Program-made: the position numbers and the translations under genes
NCBI RefSeq assembly: GCF_900102635.1
Contig: NZ_FMZQ01000014.1
Coordinates: forward strand, 42,558-106,557
Direction of reading: 5' to 3'
Length of the DNA: 64,000 nt
Source: Ectopseudomonas chengduensis
Lineage (GTDB): Bacteria > Pseudomonadota > Gammaproteobacteria > Pseudomonadales > Pseudomonadaceae
Shown: positions 10,435 to 19,102 of the stretch, one piece after another
Numbering within the stretch: position 1 is the first letter of the stretch
Layout: each line of letters begins with the position of its first letter
The notes under the pieces: generated by a model
What the model saw: the letters and a program-made list of their open reading frames with translations, nothing else
The model's database searches: none
What the model was told of the DNA's origin: nothing

Positions 10435-11451
10435 TCAGCGGTGCGCCGCCAACGGCACGGCGCGTACCTGATCACCCGCCGAAAGGCGTAGGCGCTTGGC
10501 CGTCAATGGATCGACCACCAGGGTGCCGGCCGCCAGGCGCGCAGGTGCAACGGTGATACGGCAGTCCTGGCGCTTGCGGTTGTGCACCAGGAACGGCTCG
10601 GCGTCATCACCCGGCGTACCGATGGCCAGTACCAGATTCTGGCTGCCCTGCACGGCGCGAATCTTCGCGGTTTCCGCCTCGATGGCCGGGCCCGCGTCGA
10701 AGATGTCGACATAGCCCTGATAGCTGAAACCCTCGGCCTTGAGCATGGCCAGCGCCGGTTCGGTATCCGGGTGCACCCGGCCGATCACGGCGCGTGCATC
10801 CTCGGACAGAAAGCAGGTATAGAGCGGAAACTTGGGCATCAACTCGGCGATGAAGGCCTTGTTGCCGACGCCGGTTAGGTAGTCCGCCTGGGAGAACTCC
10901 ATCTTGAAGAAATGCCGACCGAGGCTTTCCCAGAACGGCGAGCGTCCACGCTCGTCGGACATGCCGCGCATCTCGGCGATCACCTTGTCGCCGAACAGCT
11001 CGCGAAACTCGGCGATGAACAGAAAGCGCGCCTTCGACAGCAAACGGCCGTTGAGACCAGTGCGGTAATCGGCATGCAGGAACAGCGAGCACAGTTCGGA
11101 GTTACCGGTCAGGTCGTTGGCCATGAACAGCGTCGGCACTTGGCGATGGATGTTCAACTCCTGAGAAGCGCTGACGGTCAGGCCGACCCGGTAGTTGTAC
11201 CAGGGCTCGCGCAGGCCGACGGCGCCGGCCACCGCAGAAATGCCCACCACCTTGCCGGCATCGTCTTCGAGGACGAACAGGTAGTCGGCATCGGCACGTT
11301 CGGCCTCGCCACGAAATGCCTTCTCCGCCCAGCCGACCCGGTGCGCCAGGCGCTCCTCGTTGGCCGGCAGCGTGGTCAGGCCAGCGCCGGTGCTGCGAGC
11401 CAGGTCGATCAGGGCCGGCAAGTCGGCACTGCGCACGGGACGAACGATCAT
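10435..11451 (-). CDS. aruG: Arginine N-succinyltransferase, beta subunit
   Basis: With AruF forms the heteromeric succinyltransferase that starts the AST pathway (arginine or ornithine plus succinyl-CoA). The 338-residue protein begins MIVRPVRSADLPALIDLA and shows AstA family motifs: LTTLPANEERL, ANDLTGNSELCSLFLH, and GRSPFWESLGRHFFKMEF. GGAGG precedes the ATG. It and AruF align over their whole length, a paralogous pair specific to pseudomonads; enterobacteria have one AstA. Confidence 0.95.
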   Translation of the reverse strand: MIVRPVRSADLPALIDLARSTGAGLTTLPANEERLAHRVGWAEKAFRGEAERADADYLFVLEDDAGKVVGISAVAGAVGLREPWYNYRVGLTVSASQELNIHRQVPTLFMANDLTGNSELCSLFLHADYRTGLNGRLLSKARFLFIAEFRELFGDKVIAEMRGMSDERGRSPFWESLGRHFFKMEFSQADYLTGVGNKAFIAELMPKFPLYTCFLSEDARAVIGRVHPDTEPALAMLKAEGFSYQGYVDIFDAGPAIEAETAKIRAVQGSQNLVLAIGTPGDDAEPFLVHNRKRQDCRITVAPARLAAGTLVVDPLTAKRLRLSAGDQVRAVPLAAHR

Positions 11452-11532
11452 AAAGCCTCCAGATTCCTCAAGAGCGCCGCCGGCACTCTCCTTCGCCCTT
11501 GAAGGGCGCCCTCTCCAGCCGGAGAGAGCCTG

Positions 11533-12549
11533 TTAAACCGCTACCAACCTGACGCTGGCGCCTTCGCCGACACCCAGGGCCTCGGCCACCTGTGCGCTGA
11601 GCACCACAGGCTTGCCCGGCACCCAGTCGAGATCGGCGACGATGGCGCGGAAATCCTGCAGTTGGCCGTTGCTCACCAGATACTGGCGCCCGCCCGCCTC
11701 GGCCTCGCCGATCTTCACCGGCACCAGGCGGCTCTGCGCGATGCTGCGGATGCCCGAGGTACGCGCATGCAGGGTCGGGCCACCGTCGAAGATGTCGATG
11801 TAGTGGTCGGTCTCGAAGCCTTCGCGCATGAGGATGTCGAAGGTGATCTGCGCACGCGGATGCACCTGGCCCATGGCCTCCTGCGCCTCGTCGGAGAGCA
11901 GCGGCACATAGATGGGGTAATGCGGCATCAGCTCGGCGAGGAAGGTGCGGCTCTTCAACCCGCACAGACGCTCGGCCTCGGCGTAGGTCATGTCGAAGAA
12001 GTTGCGCCCCAGCGCGTCCCAGAACGGCGAATCACCGTTCTCGTCGCTGTGACCGACGATCTCCACCACCACGGCATCGGCGAAACGCTCCGGGTGACCC
12101 GCCATGAACAGCAGGCGGCCGCGCGAATTGAGCTCGGCGAACACGCTGCTGACCAGCGGGCGCTCGACGTAGAAGCTGGTGAGCAGGCTATTGCCGGTCA
12201 GGTCATGACACAGCGACAGCACGTGAATCTTGTTGTGGATCTTCAGCTCACGCGAGTTGTGCACGAAGGTTTCGTTGCGAAAGCTGTAGAAGGGCTCGGA
12301 ATATCCCGCCGAAGCGACGATGGCGGAACAGCCAACCAGGCGGCCGCTCTCGGTGTCCTCGAGGACGAAGAAGTAGCTCTCCTCGCCGTTGAAACTGACC
12401 TCGGCGGCGAATGACGCATCCGAGGCGGCGATCTTGTCGCCCAGCCGGTCTGCATCGTCCGGCAATGAAGTGACACCTACCGGGCTGTCAGCAGCCAGTC
12501 GCTGCACTTCGGCCAGGTCCGCCATTTGCGCAGGGCGCATCACCAGCAT
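11533..12549 (-). CDS. aruF: Arginine/ornithine N-succinyltransferase, alpha subunit
   Basis: Alpha subunit partner of AruG, also 338 residues. It starts MLVMRPAQMADLAEVQRLA and carries the same family motifs: VTSLPDDADRL, HDLTGNSLLTSFYV, DSPFWDALGRNFFDMTY and DIFDGGPTLHART. AGGAG lies seven bases before the ATG. It is separated from aruC by a 164-bp gap that contains a palindromic repeat, so expression relative to aruC may be altered. The 81-bp gap to aruG contains a short GC-rich hairpin around CCTTGAAGGGCGCCC. Confidence 0.95.
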   Translation of the reverse strand: MLVMRPAQMADLAEVQRLAADSPVGVTSLPDDADRLGDKIAASDASFAAEVSFNGEESYFFVLEDTESGRLVGCSAIVASAGYSEPFYSFRNETFVHNSRELKIHNKIHVLSLCHDLTGNSLLTSFYVERPLVSSVFAELNSRGRLLFMAGHPERFADAVVVEIVGHSDENGDSPFWDALGRNFFDMTYAEAERLCGLKSRTFLAELMPHYPIYVPLLSDEAQEAMGQVHPRAQITFDILMREGFETDHYIDIFDGGPTLHARTSGIRSIAQSRLVPVKIGEAEAGGRQYLVSNGQLQDFRAIVADLDWVPGKPVVLSAQVAEALGVGEGASVRLVAV

Positions 12550-12601
12550 GGGTCACTCCTTCTAAACAGGGTATTTCATAGCCCGGGTCGGGCAAACAGC
12601 C

Positions 12602-12696
12602 GTGGGAGGCGCTTTCGGCTCGGGCATCCTGCTTCGCTCTACCTCCTGCATCCATGCAGTCGCAGCGGCGATTGTCGCGGCTGAAGCGCCTCCCGC
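12602..12696. repeat. Palindromic repeat between aruC and aruF
   Basis: GTGGGAGGCGCTTTCGG at the left edge pairs with GCGGCTGAAGCGCCTCCCGC at the right edge, around a less ordered centre. It belongs to the same GTGGGAGGCGCTTTAG family as the tandem units at 29685-30235 and the half copy near 58020. In the aru transcript it would form a long hairpin between the first two genes. Confidence 0.75.
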
Positions 12697-12713
12697 AGCA
12701 AGTCAGCAAGGAC

Positions 12714-13934
12714 TCAGGCGGCCGTCAGTTTGCTCAGCGCACGTTCGAAACGAGCCAGGCCTTCGTCGATATCGGCATCTTCGACCACCAGGCTCGGAGC
12801 GAAACGCACCACGTCCGGGCCGGCCTGCAGAATCATCAGACCCTCGGCAGTAGCGGCATCGAGCACCTGCTTGGCCTTGCCCATCCACGCCTCGTTGAGT
12901 ACGCAGCCAAGCAGCAGGCCCATGCCACGTACCTGCTCGAACAGACCGTACTGCTTGCCCAGAGCCAGCAGGCGCGTCTTGAACTGCTCGCTCTTGGTCT
13001 TCACACCGTCTAGGGTCTGGCGGGTGTTGACGATATCCAGCACCGCCTCACCGACCGCACAGGCCAGCGGGTTGCCGCCGTAGGTGGTGCCGTGGGTGCC
13101 GGGCGAGAAGTGCTTGGCCAGGTCGGTGGTGGTGAGCATCGCCGCGATGGGGAAGCCACCACCCAGGCTCTTGGCGCTGGAGAGAATGTCCGGCACCACG
13201 CCGTAATTCATATAGGCGAACAGCTCGCCGGTACGACCCATGCCGCTTTGTACTTCATCGAACACCAGGAGCGCGTTGTGTGCGTTGCACAACTCGCGGG
13301 CGCCCTGCAGATAGGCCTTTTCGGCCGGCAGCACGCCGCCCTCGCCCTGCACGGGTTCCAGCACCACGGCGCAGGTCTTGTCGGAAATCGCGGCCTTCAG
13401 CGCCTCCAGGTCGTTGTACGGCACATGGGTGATGCCCTGGATCTTCGGCCCGAAACCGTCGGAGTACTTAGGCTGGCCGCCGACGCTGACGGTGAACAGA
13501 GTGCGGCCGTGGAAGCTGTTGGTAGCGGCGATGATCTCGTGCTTTTCCGGACCGAAGCGGTCATGGGCAACGCGACGCGCCAGCTTGAACGCTGCCTCGT
13601 TGGCCTCGGCGCCGGAGTTGCAGAAGAACACGCGCTCGGCGAAGGTCGCTTCGACCAGCTTCTTGCCCAGACGCAGGGTCGGCTCGTTGGTGAACACGTT
13701 GGAGATGTGCCACAGGGTATTGGCCTGCTTGGTCAGCGCCGCGACCAGTGCCGGGTGGCAGTGACCCAGCACGTTGACGGCGATGCCGCCGGCGAAGTCG
13801 ATCAGCTCTCGACCACTCTGATCCCAGACTCGCGAACCCAGGCCGCGCACGGGGACGAAGGCAGCAGGGGCGTAGTTGGGGACCATGAACTGATCGAAAT
13901 CGGCGCGTTGCACCGCATCGTGCTGAACGGACAT
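12714..13934 (-). CDS. aruC: Acetylornithine/succinylornithine aminotransferase
   Basis: Third AST step: a PLP aminotransferase that converts succinylornithine to succinylglutamate semialdehyde; the Pseudomonas enzyme also serves arginine biosynthesis as N-acetylornithine aminotransferase. The 406-residue product starts MSVQHDAVQRADFDQFMVPN, matching AruC in start and length. LVFDEVQSGMGRTG holds the PLP-binding Asp and SSAKSLGGGFPIAAM the Schiff-base lysine. AGGAGA precedes the ATG at 13934. It is the first gene of the ast/aru operon, with an ArgR operator about 100 bp upstream. Confidence 0.96.
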   Translation of the reverse strand: MSVQHDAVQRADFDQFMVPNYAPAAFVPVRGLGSRVWDQSGRELIDFAGGIAVNVLGHCHPALVAALTKQANTLWHISNVFTNEPTLRLGKKLVEATFAERVFFCNSGAEANEAAFKLARRVAHDRFGPEKHEIIAATNSFHGRTLFTVSVGGQPKYSDGFGPKIQGITHVPYNDLEALKAAISDKTCAVVLEPVQGEGGVLPAEKAYLQGARELCNAHNALLVFDEVQSGMGRTGELFAYMNYGVVPDILSSAKSLGGGFPIAAMLTTTDLAKHFSPGTHGTTYGGNPLACAVGEAVLDIVNTRQTLDGVKTKSEQFKTRLLALGKQYGLFEQVRGMGLLLGCVLNEAWMGKAKQVLDAATAEGLMILQAGPDVVRFAPSLVVEDADIDEGLARFERALSKLTAA

Positions 13935-14033
13935 CAAAGCTCTCCTGATGAGAAATACCGGCCGCAGAGAGGCGACGAAGCGCCCGAAACGACAGGGGAT
14001 GCAAGGATTGTAGGGACTGAATCGGGGTCGGCA

Positions 14034-14070
14034 TTGTCGCCATGCGACAACTTCTTACAGCGCCACCCCA
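14034..14070 (-). promoter_or_regulatory. ArgR operator upstream of aruC
   Basis: On the minus strand the sequence fits two tandem half-sites of the form TGTCGC-N8-AA spaced by five bases: TGGGGT-N8-AA-N5, then TGTCGC-N8-AA, 37 bp in all. The second half-site is a perfect match. This is the known direct-repeat operator of the AraC-family ArgR of Pseudomonas, and the same layout occurs upstream of aotJ. It starts about 100 bp before the aruC ATG, consistent with activation. A further TGTCGC-N8-AA half-site lies at 14085-14100. The 410-bp gap otherwise holds two REP palindromes. Confidence 0.75.
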
Positions 14071-14204
14071 GGTTTTCCGCGGGTTTTCGTCCAAGCGACA
14101 GAAAGCGTCGGAAAGGCGCAGTTTAATCGCAGATCGCCGCCTGGAGCACGCCGCTGGAAAAATTCTCCGCAAGCTGACCGATCGGTATCGAAAGTCCTGC
14201 CTGC

Positions 14205-14262
14205 GTAGCCCGGATGCAATCCGGGACTGACACCCGATCGCCCCGGATTTCATCCGGGCTAC
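14205..14262. repeat. REP-type palindrome (GTAGCCCGGATG family)
   Basis: GTAGCCCGGATGCAATCCGG and its inverted partner surround a short spacer. It is the second copy of the family at 6095-6154 and lies between argR and aruC beside a palindrome of another family. Confidence 0.85.
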
Positions 14263-14268
14263 TGCAGT

Positions 14269-14336
14269 GTAGGAGCGAGCTCTGCTCGCGAAGCTTTGGC
14301 GTTACCCCCCGGTTCGCGAGCAGAGCTCGCTCCCAC
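14269..14336. repeat. REP-type palindrome (GTAGGAGCGAGCTCTGC family)
   Basis: GTAGGAGCGAGCTCTGCTCG and its complement CGAGCAGAGCTCGCTCCCAC flank a 25-bp spacer. It ends eight bases before the argR stop codon and could act as a transcription-end hairpin. Relatives occur at 22520-22584, 23503-23569 and 30284-30328. Confidence 0.85.
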
Positions 14337-14344
14337 AAGACGGA

Positions 14345-15325
14345 TCAACCGCGCTCGACCGGCGTCGACGTCAGCTCGAAGGGGCTGTTGCTGCGGCGCT
14401 GGTTGCGATCGTCGCGCGGCGTGGCGCCGAAGAAGTTGCGGTAGGCGCTGGAGAAGTGCGGGCCCGAGGAGAAGCCGCAGGACAGGCCGATCTGGATGAT
14501 CGACTTGCTGGTCTGCATCAGCAGCTGCCGTGCCTTGTTCAGGCGCAGCTCCAGGTAATACTGGCTGGGCACGCGGTTGAGGTACTGCTTGAAGATACGT
14601 TCGAGCTGACGACGCGACACGCACACGTGCTGGGCGATCTCGTCGGTGGTCAGCGGCTCCTCGATGTTGGCTTCCATCAGCAGCACGGCCTGGGTCAGCT
14701 TCGGGTGGCTGGAGCCGAGGCGATTCTGCAGCGGAATGCGCTGACGCTCACCGCCCTCGCGAATGCGCTCGACCACCAACTCCTCGCTCACCGCACCGGC
14801 CAGCTCGGCGCCGTGATCGCGCGCCAGCACCGCCAGCAGCAGATCGAGCACGGCCAAGCCGCCGCAGGCAGTCAGCCGGTCGCGATCCCAATCGAACAGA
14901 TGGCTGGTGGCGATGACCTTGGGGAAACGCTCGGCGAAATCGTCCTGCCAGCGCCAGTGCACTGCCGCGCGATAACCATCGAGCAAACCGAGCTGAGCCA
15001 GCGGATAGACCCCGGCAGACAGCCCGCCAATCACACAACCACTACGCACCTGCTGCTTGAGCGCCGCCGCCAGCCCCGCAGACACCTGCGCTGGCGGCGC
15101 ATCGGCGAGCAGGAACAGCTTGTCCAACCCTTCCAGATGTCCGGCCCAGGGCTCGCCCGGCAGACGCCAGTCACCCGCAGCCAGCGGCTCGGCCTGGAGG
15201 AACACCAGCTCGTACACCACTTCCGGATGCACGCGCTGGGCGACACGCAGGGCCTCCTCCGCTAGGGACAGGGTCAGGGCCTTGGTGCCGGGCCAGTACA
15301 AAAAGCCGATTCGATGGGGAGTCAT
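14345..15325 (-). CDS. argR: Arginine-responsive transcriptional regulator ArgR (AraC family)
   Basis: The Pseudomonas ArgR controls arginine transport and catabolism. The 326-residue protein has an N-terminal GATase1/DJ-1-like ligand domain (about residues 5-180) and a C-terminal AraC/XylS DNA-binding domain (about 215-315), with TTDEIAQHVCVSRRQLERIF as first helix-turn-helix and SIIQIGLSCGFSSGPHFSSA as second. It differs from the hexameric ArgR of E. coli. It follows aotP by 55 bp and is probably the last gene of the aot operon, as in P. aeruginosa. Operator matches near aotJ and aruC support autoregulation of the locus. Confidence 0.94.
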   Translation of the reverse strand: MTPHRIGFLYWPGTKALTLSLAEEALRVAQRVHPEVVYELVFLQAEPLAAGDWRLPGEPWAGHLEGLDKLFLLADAPPAQVSAGLAAALKQQVRSGCVIGGLSAGVYPLAQLGLLDGYRAAVHWRWQDDFAERFPKVIATSHLFDWDRDRLTACGGLAVLDLLLAVLARDHGAELAGAVSEELVVERIREGGERQRIPLQNRLGSSHPKLTQAVLLMEANIEEPLTTDEIAQHVCVSRRQLERIFKQYLNRVPSQYYLELRLNKARQLLMQTSKSIIQIGLSCGFSSGPHFSSAYRNFFGATPRDDRNQRRSNSPFELTSTPVERG

Positions 15326-15380
15326 TAGTGTCTATTCAATGGGTTCAACGCACCAGTTAAGTGCGAAGTCTAGCTTCTTA

Positions 15381-16145
15381 TTATTTGAGACTGCCGGAAA
15401 GGAACTGCTGCAGCCGTTCGGATTGCGGATTGGCCAGCACTTCCTTCGGGCAACCGCGCTCCTCGACCAATCCCTTGTGCAGGAATACCAGCTGATTCGA
15501 CACCTCGCGGGCAAAACCCATTTCGTGGGTCACCACCACCATGGTGCGACCTTCGGTGGCCAGGTCCTGCATTACCTTGAGCACTTCGCCGACCAGCTCG
15601 GGGTCGAGCGCCGAAGTGGGTTCATCGAACAGCATCACCTCCGGCTCCATGGCCAGGGCACGGGCGATGGCCACGCGCTGCTGCTCACCACCACTCATGT
15701 GCGCGGGGTAGGCGTCCTTGCGGTGCGCGACGCCGACCTTGGCCAGGTAATGTTCAGCCTTGTCGCGGGCCTCAGCCTTGCTCATGCCGAGTACGTGTAC
15801 CGGCGCCTCCATCACGTTCTCCAGGGCGCTCATGTGCGACCACAGATTGAAGTGCTGGAACACCATGGCCAGACGCGAGCGCATGCGCTGCAGCTGTTTG
15901 GCATCGGCGGCGCGCAGCGAACCGTCCTTGGCCGGTACCAGCTTCAGCTCTTCGTTGTTGAGCAGAATCTTGCCGGCATGCGGCTGCTCGAGCAGGTTCA
16001 AGCAACGCAGGAAGGTGCTCTTGCCCGAGCCGCTGGAGCCGATGATGCTGATCACATCGCCAGCCTTGGCCGCCATCGACACGCCCTTGATCACTTCATG
16101 GCTGCCGTAACGCTTGTGCAGGTCCTGAACTTCGAGTTTGTACAT
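15381..16145 (-). CDS. aotP: Arginine/ornithine ABC transporter ATP-binding protein
   Basis: Energises arginine/ornithine import on the cytoplasmic side of the inner membrane. The 254-residue ATPase starts MYKLEVQDLHKRYG. It has Walker A GSSGSGKST, signature HMSGGEQQRVAIARAL, Walker B VMLFDEPTSALDPE and the switch His in VTHEMGFA. The ATG at 16145 gives the family length and has AAGAGAA upstream; an in-frame ATG eight codons earlier lacks a ribosome site. It follows aotM directly. P. aeruginosa has aotO between aotM and aotP, and that gene is absent here. Confidence 0.95.
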   Translation of the reverse strand: MYKLEVQDLHKRYGSHEVIKGVSMAAKAGDVISIIGSSGSGKSTFLRCLNLLEQPHAGKILLNNEELKLVPAKDGSLRAADAKQLQRMRSRLAMVFQHFNLWSHMSALENVMEAPVHVLGMSKAEARDKAEHYLAKVGVAHRKDAYPAHMSGGEQQRVAIARALAMEPEVMLFDEPTSALDPELVGEVLKVMQDLATEGRTMVVVTHEMGFAREVSNQLVFLHKGLVEERGCPKEVLANPQSERLQQFLSGSLK

Positions 16146-16173
16146 GTTCGGGTTCTCTTGAATCGTCATGGCA

Positions 16174-16872
16174 TCAGGCCTTGCGCGGGGCCATGTAGGC
16201 CAGCCAGCGGCGCTCAGCCAGCTTGAACAGGCGCACCAGGATGAAGGTCAGCGCCAGGTAGAACAGGCCGGCGGTGATGAAGGCCTCGAAAGGCATGTAG
16301 TACTGCGAACTGACGGTGCGCGCGGCGCCGGTGATGTCGATCAGGGTCACGATCGAGGCCAGCGAGGTGGTGTGCAGCATCATGATCACTTCATTGCTGT
16401 ACTGCGGCAGCGCCCGGCGCAGCGCCGAAGGCAGGAGGATGCGCCGATACAGCTTGCCGCGCGACATGCCCATGGCCTTGGCCGCCTCGATCTCGCCGGG
16501 CGGCGTGGCCTTGAGACTGCCAGCGAGGATTTCCGCAGTGTAGGCGCTGGTGTTGATGGCAAACGCCAGGCAGGCGCAGAAGGTCGCACTGGAGAAATAC
16601 GGCCACATGAAGCTGTCACGAATGAACTCGAACTGGGCCAGCCCGTAATAGATCAGAAACAGCTGCACCAGCATCGGTGTGCCGCGAATCACGTAGGTGT
16701 AGAGCCAGGCCGGGAAGTTGACCCAAGGCGATTTCGACACTCGCATCAGTGCCAGTGGCAGCGCCAGGCTGAGGCCGAACGCCAGGGAGATCAGCAGGAT
16801 TTTCAGGGTCACCAGCACGCCGCCCCAGTACAGCGGCAGGTTCTCCCAGATCATTTGATAGTCGAAGATCAT
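16174..16872 (-). CDS. aotM: Arginine/ornithine ABC transporter permease AotM
   Basis: One of two inner-membrane permeases of the arginine/ornithine importer. It has 232 residues with about five transmembrane helices and the HisM/HisQ-type EAA loop (ATPPGEIEAAKAMGMSRGKL) that contacts the ATPase. VIRGTPMLVQLFLIYYG is typical of polar amino-acid permeases. Its ATG overlaps the aotQ stop (ATGA), so the two permeases are translationally coupled. Confidence 0.95.
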   Translation of the reverse strand: MIFDYQMIWENLPLYWGGVLVTLKILLISLAFGLSLALPLALMRVSKSPWVNFPAWLYTYVIRGTPMLVQLFLIYYGLAQFEFIRDSFMWPYFSSATFCACLAFAINTSAYTAEILAGSLKATPPGEIEAAKAMGMSRGKLYRRILLPSALRRALPQYSNEVIMMLHTTSLASIVTLIDITGAARTVSSQYYMPFEAFITAGLFYLALTFILVRLFKLAERRWLAYMAPRKA

Positions 16873-17558
16873 AGGTCAGCCACCTTGGTACCCACCGAGT
16901 AGCGCTTCTCGAGGAAACGCAGCGCCAGCAAGGAAACGCTGGTCAGCACCAGATAAAGCCCCGCCACCGCCAGGTAGAAGGTGAACGGCTCACGCGTCGC
17001 GTCGGCCGCGCTCTTGGCCTTGAACATCATGTCCTGCAGGCCAACCACGGAAATCAGCGCGGTGGCCTTGGTCAGCACCAGCCAGTTATTGGTGAAACCG
17101 GGAATGGCGAAACGGATCATCTGCGGCACGAGAATGCGGAAGAATACCTGCATCCCGCTCATGCCATAGGCCGCACCGGCTTCCGCCTGCCCCTTGGGGA
17201 TCGCCATGAAGGCACCGCGGAAGGTCTCCGACAGGTAGGCCCCGAAGATAAAGCCCATGGTGAACACGCCAGCGACGAAGGGGTTGATGTCGATGTAATC
17301 GTCATAGCCGAGCATCGGCGCGATACGGTTCACCATGTCCTGGCCGCCGTAAAAGATCAGCAGGATCAGCACCAGGTCGGGAATCCCGCGAATCACCGTG
17401 GCGTAGGTATCACCCAACGCCGCCAGCCAGCGGATCGGCGACAGACGAAAGGCCGCACCCAGCAGGCCGAGGAAGATCGCCACTGCCATGGACGTCAGCG
17501 CCAGAAGCAGGGTGAGCCAGGCACCATCGAGAATGGTCGAGCCGTAGCCTTGAAGCAT
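16869..17558 (-). CDS. aotQ: Arginine/ornithine ABC transporter permease AotQ
   Basis: Second permease subunit, 229 residues, with about five hydrophobic helices. VIRGIPDLVLILLIFYGG and the EAA loop IPKGQAEAGAAYGMSGMQVF match the HisQ/ArtQ group. It lies 172 bp downstream of aotJ, with a terminator-like hairpin in the gap, and overlaps aotM by four bases. Confidence 0.95.
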   Translation of the reverse strand: MLQGYGSTILDGAWLTLLLALTSMAVAIFLGLLGAAFRLSPIRWLAALGDTYATVIRGIPDLVLILLIFYGGQDMVNRIAPMLGYDDYIDINPFVAGVFTMGFIFGAYLSETFRGAFMAIPKGQAEAGAAYGMSGMQVFFRILVPQMIRFAIPGFTNNWLVLTKATALISVVGLQDMMFKAKSAADATREPFTFYLAVAGLYLVLTSVSLLALRFLEKRYSVGTKVADL

Positions 17559-17676
17559 GCGCTAATACCTCTCAGGCACCCCAGGCGCCGCCTAGCACAA
17601 AGAAAATTCATGTCGCTCACGCGACGGGCCGCAGGTTGAATACCTAGATTGGTATTTAACGACCCCGCAGAACCAA

Positions 17677-17714
17677 GAAAAAAGTGGCACAACCTCAAAA
17701 GGTTAGTGCCACTT
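17677..17714 (-). terminator. Terminator/attenuator between aotJ and aotQ
   Basis: On the minus strand AAGTGGCAC and AACCT arms pair across a short loop to give a 14-bp stem with one bulge, followed at once by six T. It lies 17 bp past the aotJ stop. Partial termination here would produce more of the periplasmic binding protein than of the membrane subunits, the usual stoichiometry for ABC importers. Confidence 0.8.
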
Positions 17715-17730
17715 CATCTATCTGGGACGC

Positions 17731-18504
17731 TTACTCGCCGTAAACGTCGAAGTCGAAGTACTTGTCCTGCACTTCCTTGTATTTGCCGTTGGCGCGGATG
17801 GCCAGGATAGCGGCGCTGATCTTGTCGGCCAGCGCCTTGTCACCCTTGCGCACGGCGATGCCCTGACCTTCGCCGAAGTACTTCACGTCGGTGAAGTCCG
17901 GGCCGGCGAACGCGAAGCCCTTGCCTGCGTCGGTCTTGAGGAAGCCGTCATCGATGTTCACCGAATCGGCCAGGGTGGCGTCCAGGCGGCCGGACTGCAT
18001 GTCCAGGAACACTTCGTTCTGCGAGCTGTAGCGCACGACTTCGGCGCCAGCCGGGGCGAAGATGTCGGTGGCGTAGCGGTCATATACGGACGAGCGCTGC
18101 ACGCCGATCTTCTTGCCTTTCAGGTCGACCAGCGGGTCCTTGATCTCGGTACCGGCCTTCATCGCCAGCTTGGCCGGCGTGGCGTAGTACTTGCCAGTGA
18201 AGTCCACGGACTTCTTGCGGTCTTCGGTGATCGACATGGAAGACAGCACAGCGTCGAACTTGCGCACTTTCAGGGCCGGGATCAGACCATCGAATTCCTG
18301 TTCGATCCACTTGCACTCGACCTTCATCTCTTCGCACAGGGCGTTGCCGATGTCGTAGTCGAAGCCGGCAATCTGGCCATCAGGAGTCTTGAACGCGAAG
18401 GGCGGGTAAGCCGCCTCGATGCCAATGCGCAGCGGCTTCTCGGCCATGGCCAGGGGCGACATCAGGGACAGCGCCAGGGCGCCAAGCAGTGCGATCTTCT
18501 TCAT
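17731..18504 (-). CDS. aotJ: Arginine/ornithine-binding periplasmic protein
   Basis: Periplasmic solute-binding protein that delivers arginine and ornithine to AotQM. The 257-residue precursor starts with a signal peptide (MKKIALLGALALSLMSPLAMA, cleaved after about residue 21). The mature protein carries LRIGIEAAYPPFAFKTPDG and GFDYDIGNALCEEMKVEC, hallmarks of SBP family 3 (HisJ/ArgT). The ATG at 18504 is the one that yields a proper signal peptide. It is the first gene of the aot operon, downstream of an ArgR operator at 18661-18697. Confidence 0.95.
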   Translation of the reverse strand: MKKIALLGALALSLMSPLAMAEKPLRIGIEAAYPPFAFKTPDGQIAGFDYDIGNALCEEMKVECKWIEQEFDGLIPALKVRKFDAVLSSMSITEDRKKSVDFTGKYYATPAKLAMKAGTEIKDPLVDLKGKKIGVQRSSVYDRYATDIFAPAGAEVVRYSSQNEVFLDMQSGRLDATLADSVNIDDGFLKTDAGKGFAFAGPDFTDVKYFGEGQGIAVRKGDKALADKISAAILAIRANGKYKEVQDKYFDFDVYGE

Positions 18505-18660
18505 TCTTTGCTCCTTCGAATTGGGTATGACATCGATGGCAGTGAGGGGCCCGGGCCTTTTATGGATTGTAGAAGGCGGTGCTGCGCTGTCGTGGTGGAC
18601 GAGCGACAAAGGGGCCTTGGCTGGGTGTGCGGCATTCTAGCGGCAGGCAATGAGGCGATA

Positions 18661-18697
18661 TTTCCTCAATGCGACAACTAATTACAGAAGCACAGGA
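18661..18697 (-). promoter_or_regulatory. ArgR operator upstream of aotJ
   Basis: On the minus strand TCCTGT-N8-AA-N5-TGTCGC-N8-AA matches the tandem ArgR half-site pattern over 37 bp. A 20-bp core, CTGTAA-N2-AGTTGTCGCAT, is shared with the aruC operator. It lies about 160 bp upstream of the aotJ ATG. The rest of the 598-bp gap (18505-19102) holds a partial GTAGGGTGCGCCG repeat at 18925 and a palindrome at 19013-19075; I see no gene in it. Confidence 0.75.
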
Positions 18698-18924
18698 AGC
18701 GCCGGCGGCAGATATTGACAGCCAGCAAAAGGAGTGATCAAGCAGAAAAGGGTAAACAGATATCTGCAGCAATACTCAGGCCATAAACTGCATAACGCCC
18801 GAAGCATGGGCGTTGGAGCCACTTCGTAGTATTCCATGGCGCCACTGACGGCACCTTATCAGGGCAGCGACGTTCCCTAACCGCCCAATCGGGTGCGCGC
18901 TGTTACCGCGGCGCCATGCAAATC

Positions 18925-18945
18925 GTAGGGTGCGCCGCGCGCACC
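18925..18945. repeat. Partial copy of the GTAGGGTGCGCCG repeat
   Basis: A single arm (GTAGGGTGCGCCGCGCGCACC) of the palindromic family whose full copies are at 51353-51420 and 60057-60196. No inverted partner follows, so it is a solo half-element. Confidence 0.55.
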
Positions 18946-19012
18946 GCGAGAACATTCCATGCAACAGCCGTCGTTACCCCGCGAAACAAGCGCCATTACT
19001 TCATGGAGCAAC

Positions 19013-19075
19013 CGTCATTCCCGCGCAGGCGGGAACCCAGAGGCCGCCTGGACTCCCCCCTGCGCGGGAGTGACG
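19013..19075. repeat. Palindromic repeat (CGTCATTCCCGCGCAGG type)
   Basis: CGTCATTCCCGCGCAGGCGG at the left pairs with an inverted copy at the right (20 of 22 positions complementary) around a 19-bp centre. It lies 27 bp past the xcpZ stop, on the terminal side of the xcpR-Z operon, and could act as an operon-end hairpin. Confidence 0.75.
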
Positions 19076-19102
19076 GGAGTACTTGTCAATAAATGCACCA
19101 GA

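Noticed and set aside
14345..15325. Hexameric E. coli-type ArgR repressor
   Set aside because: The protein has GATase1-like and AraC-type domains, so it is the unrelated Pseudomonas ArgR.
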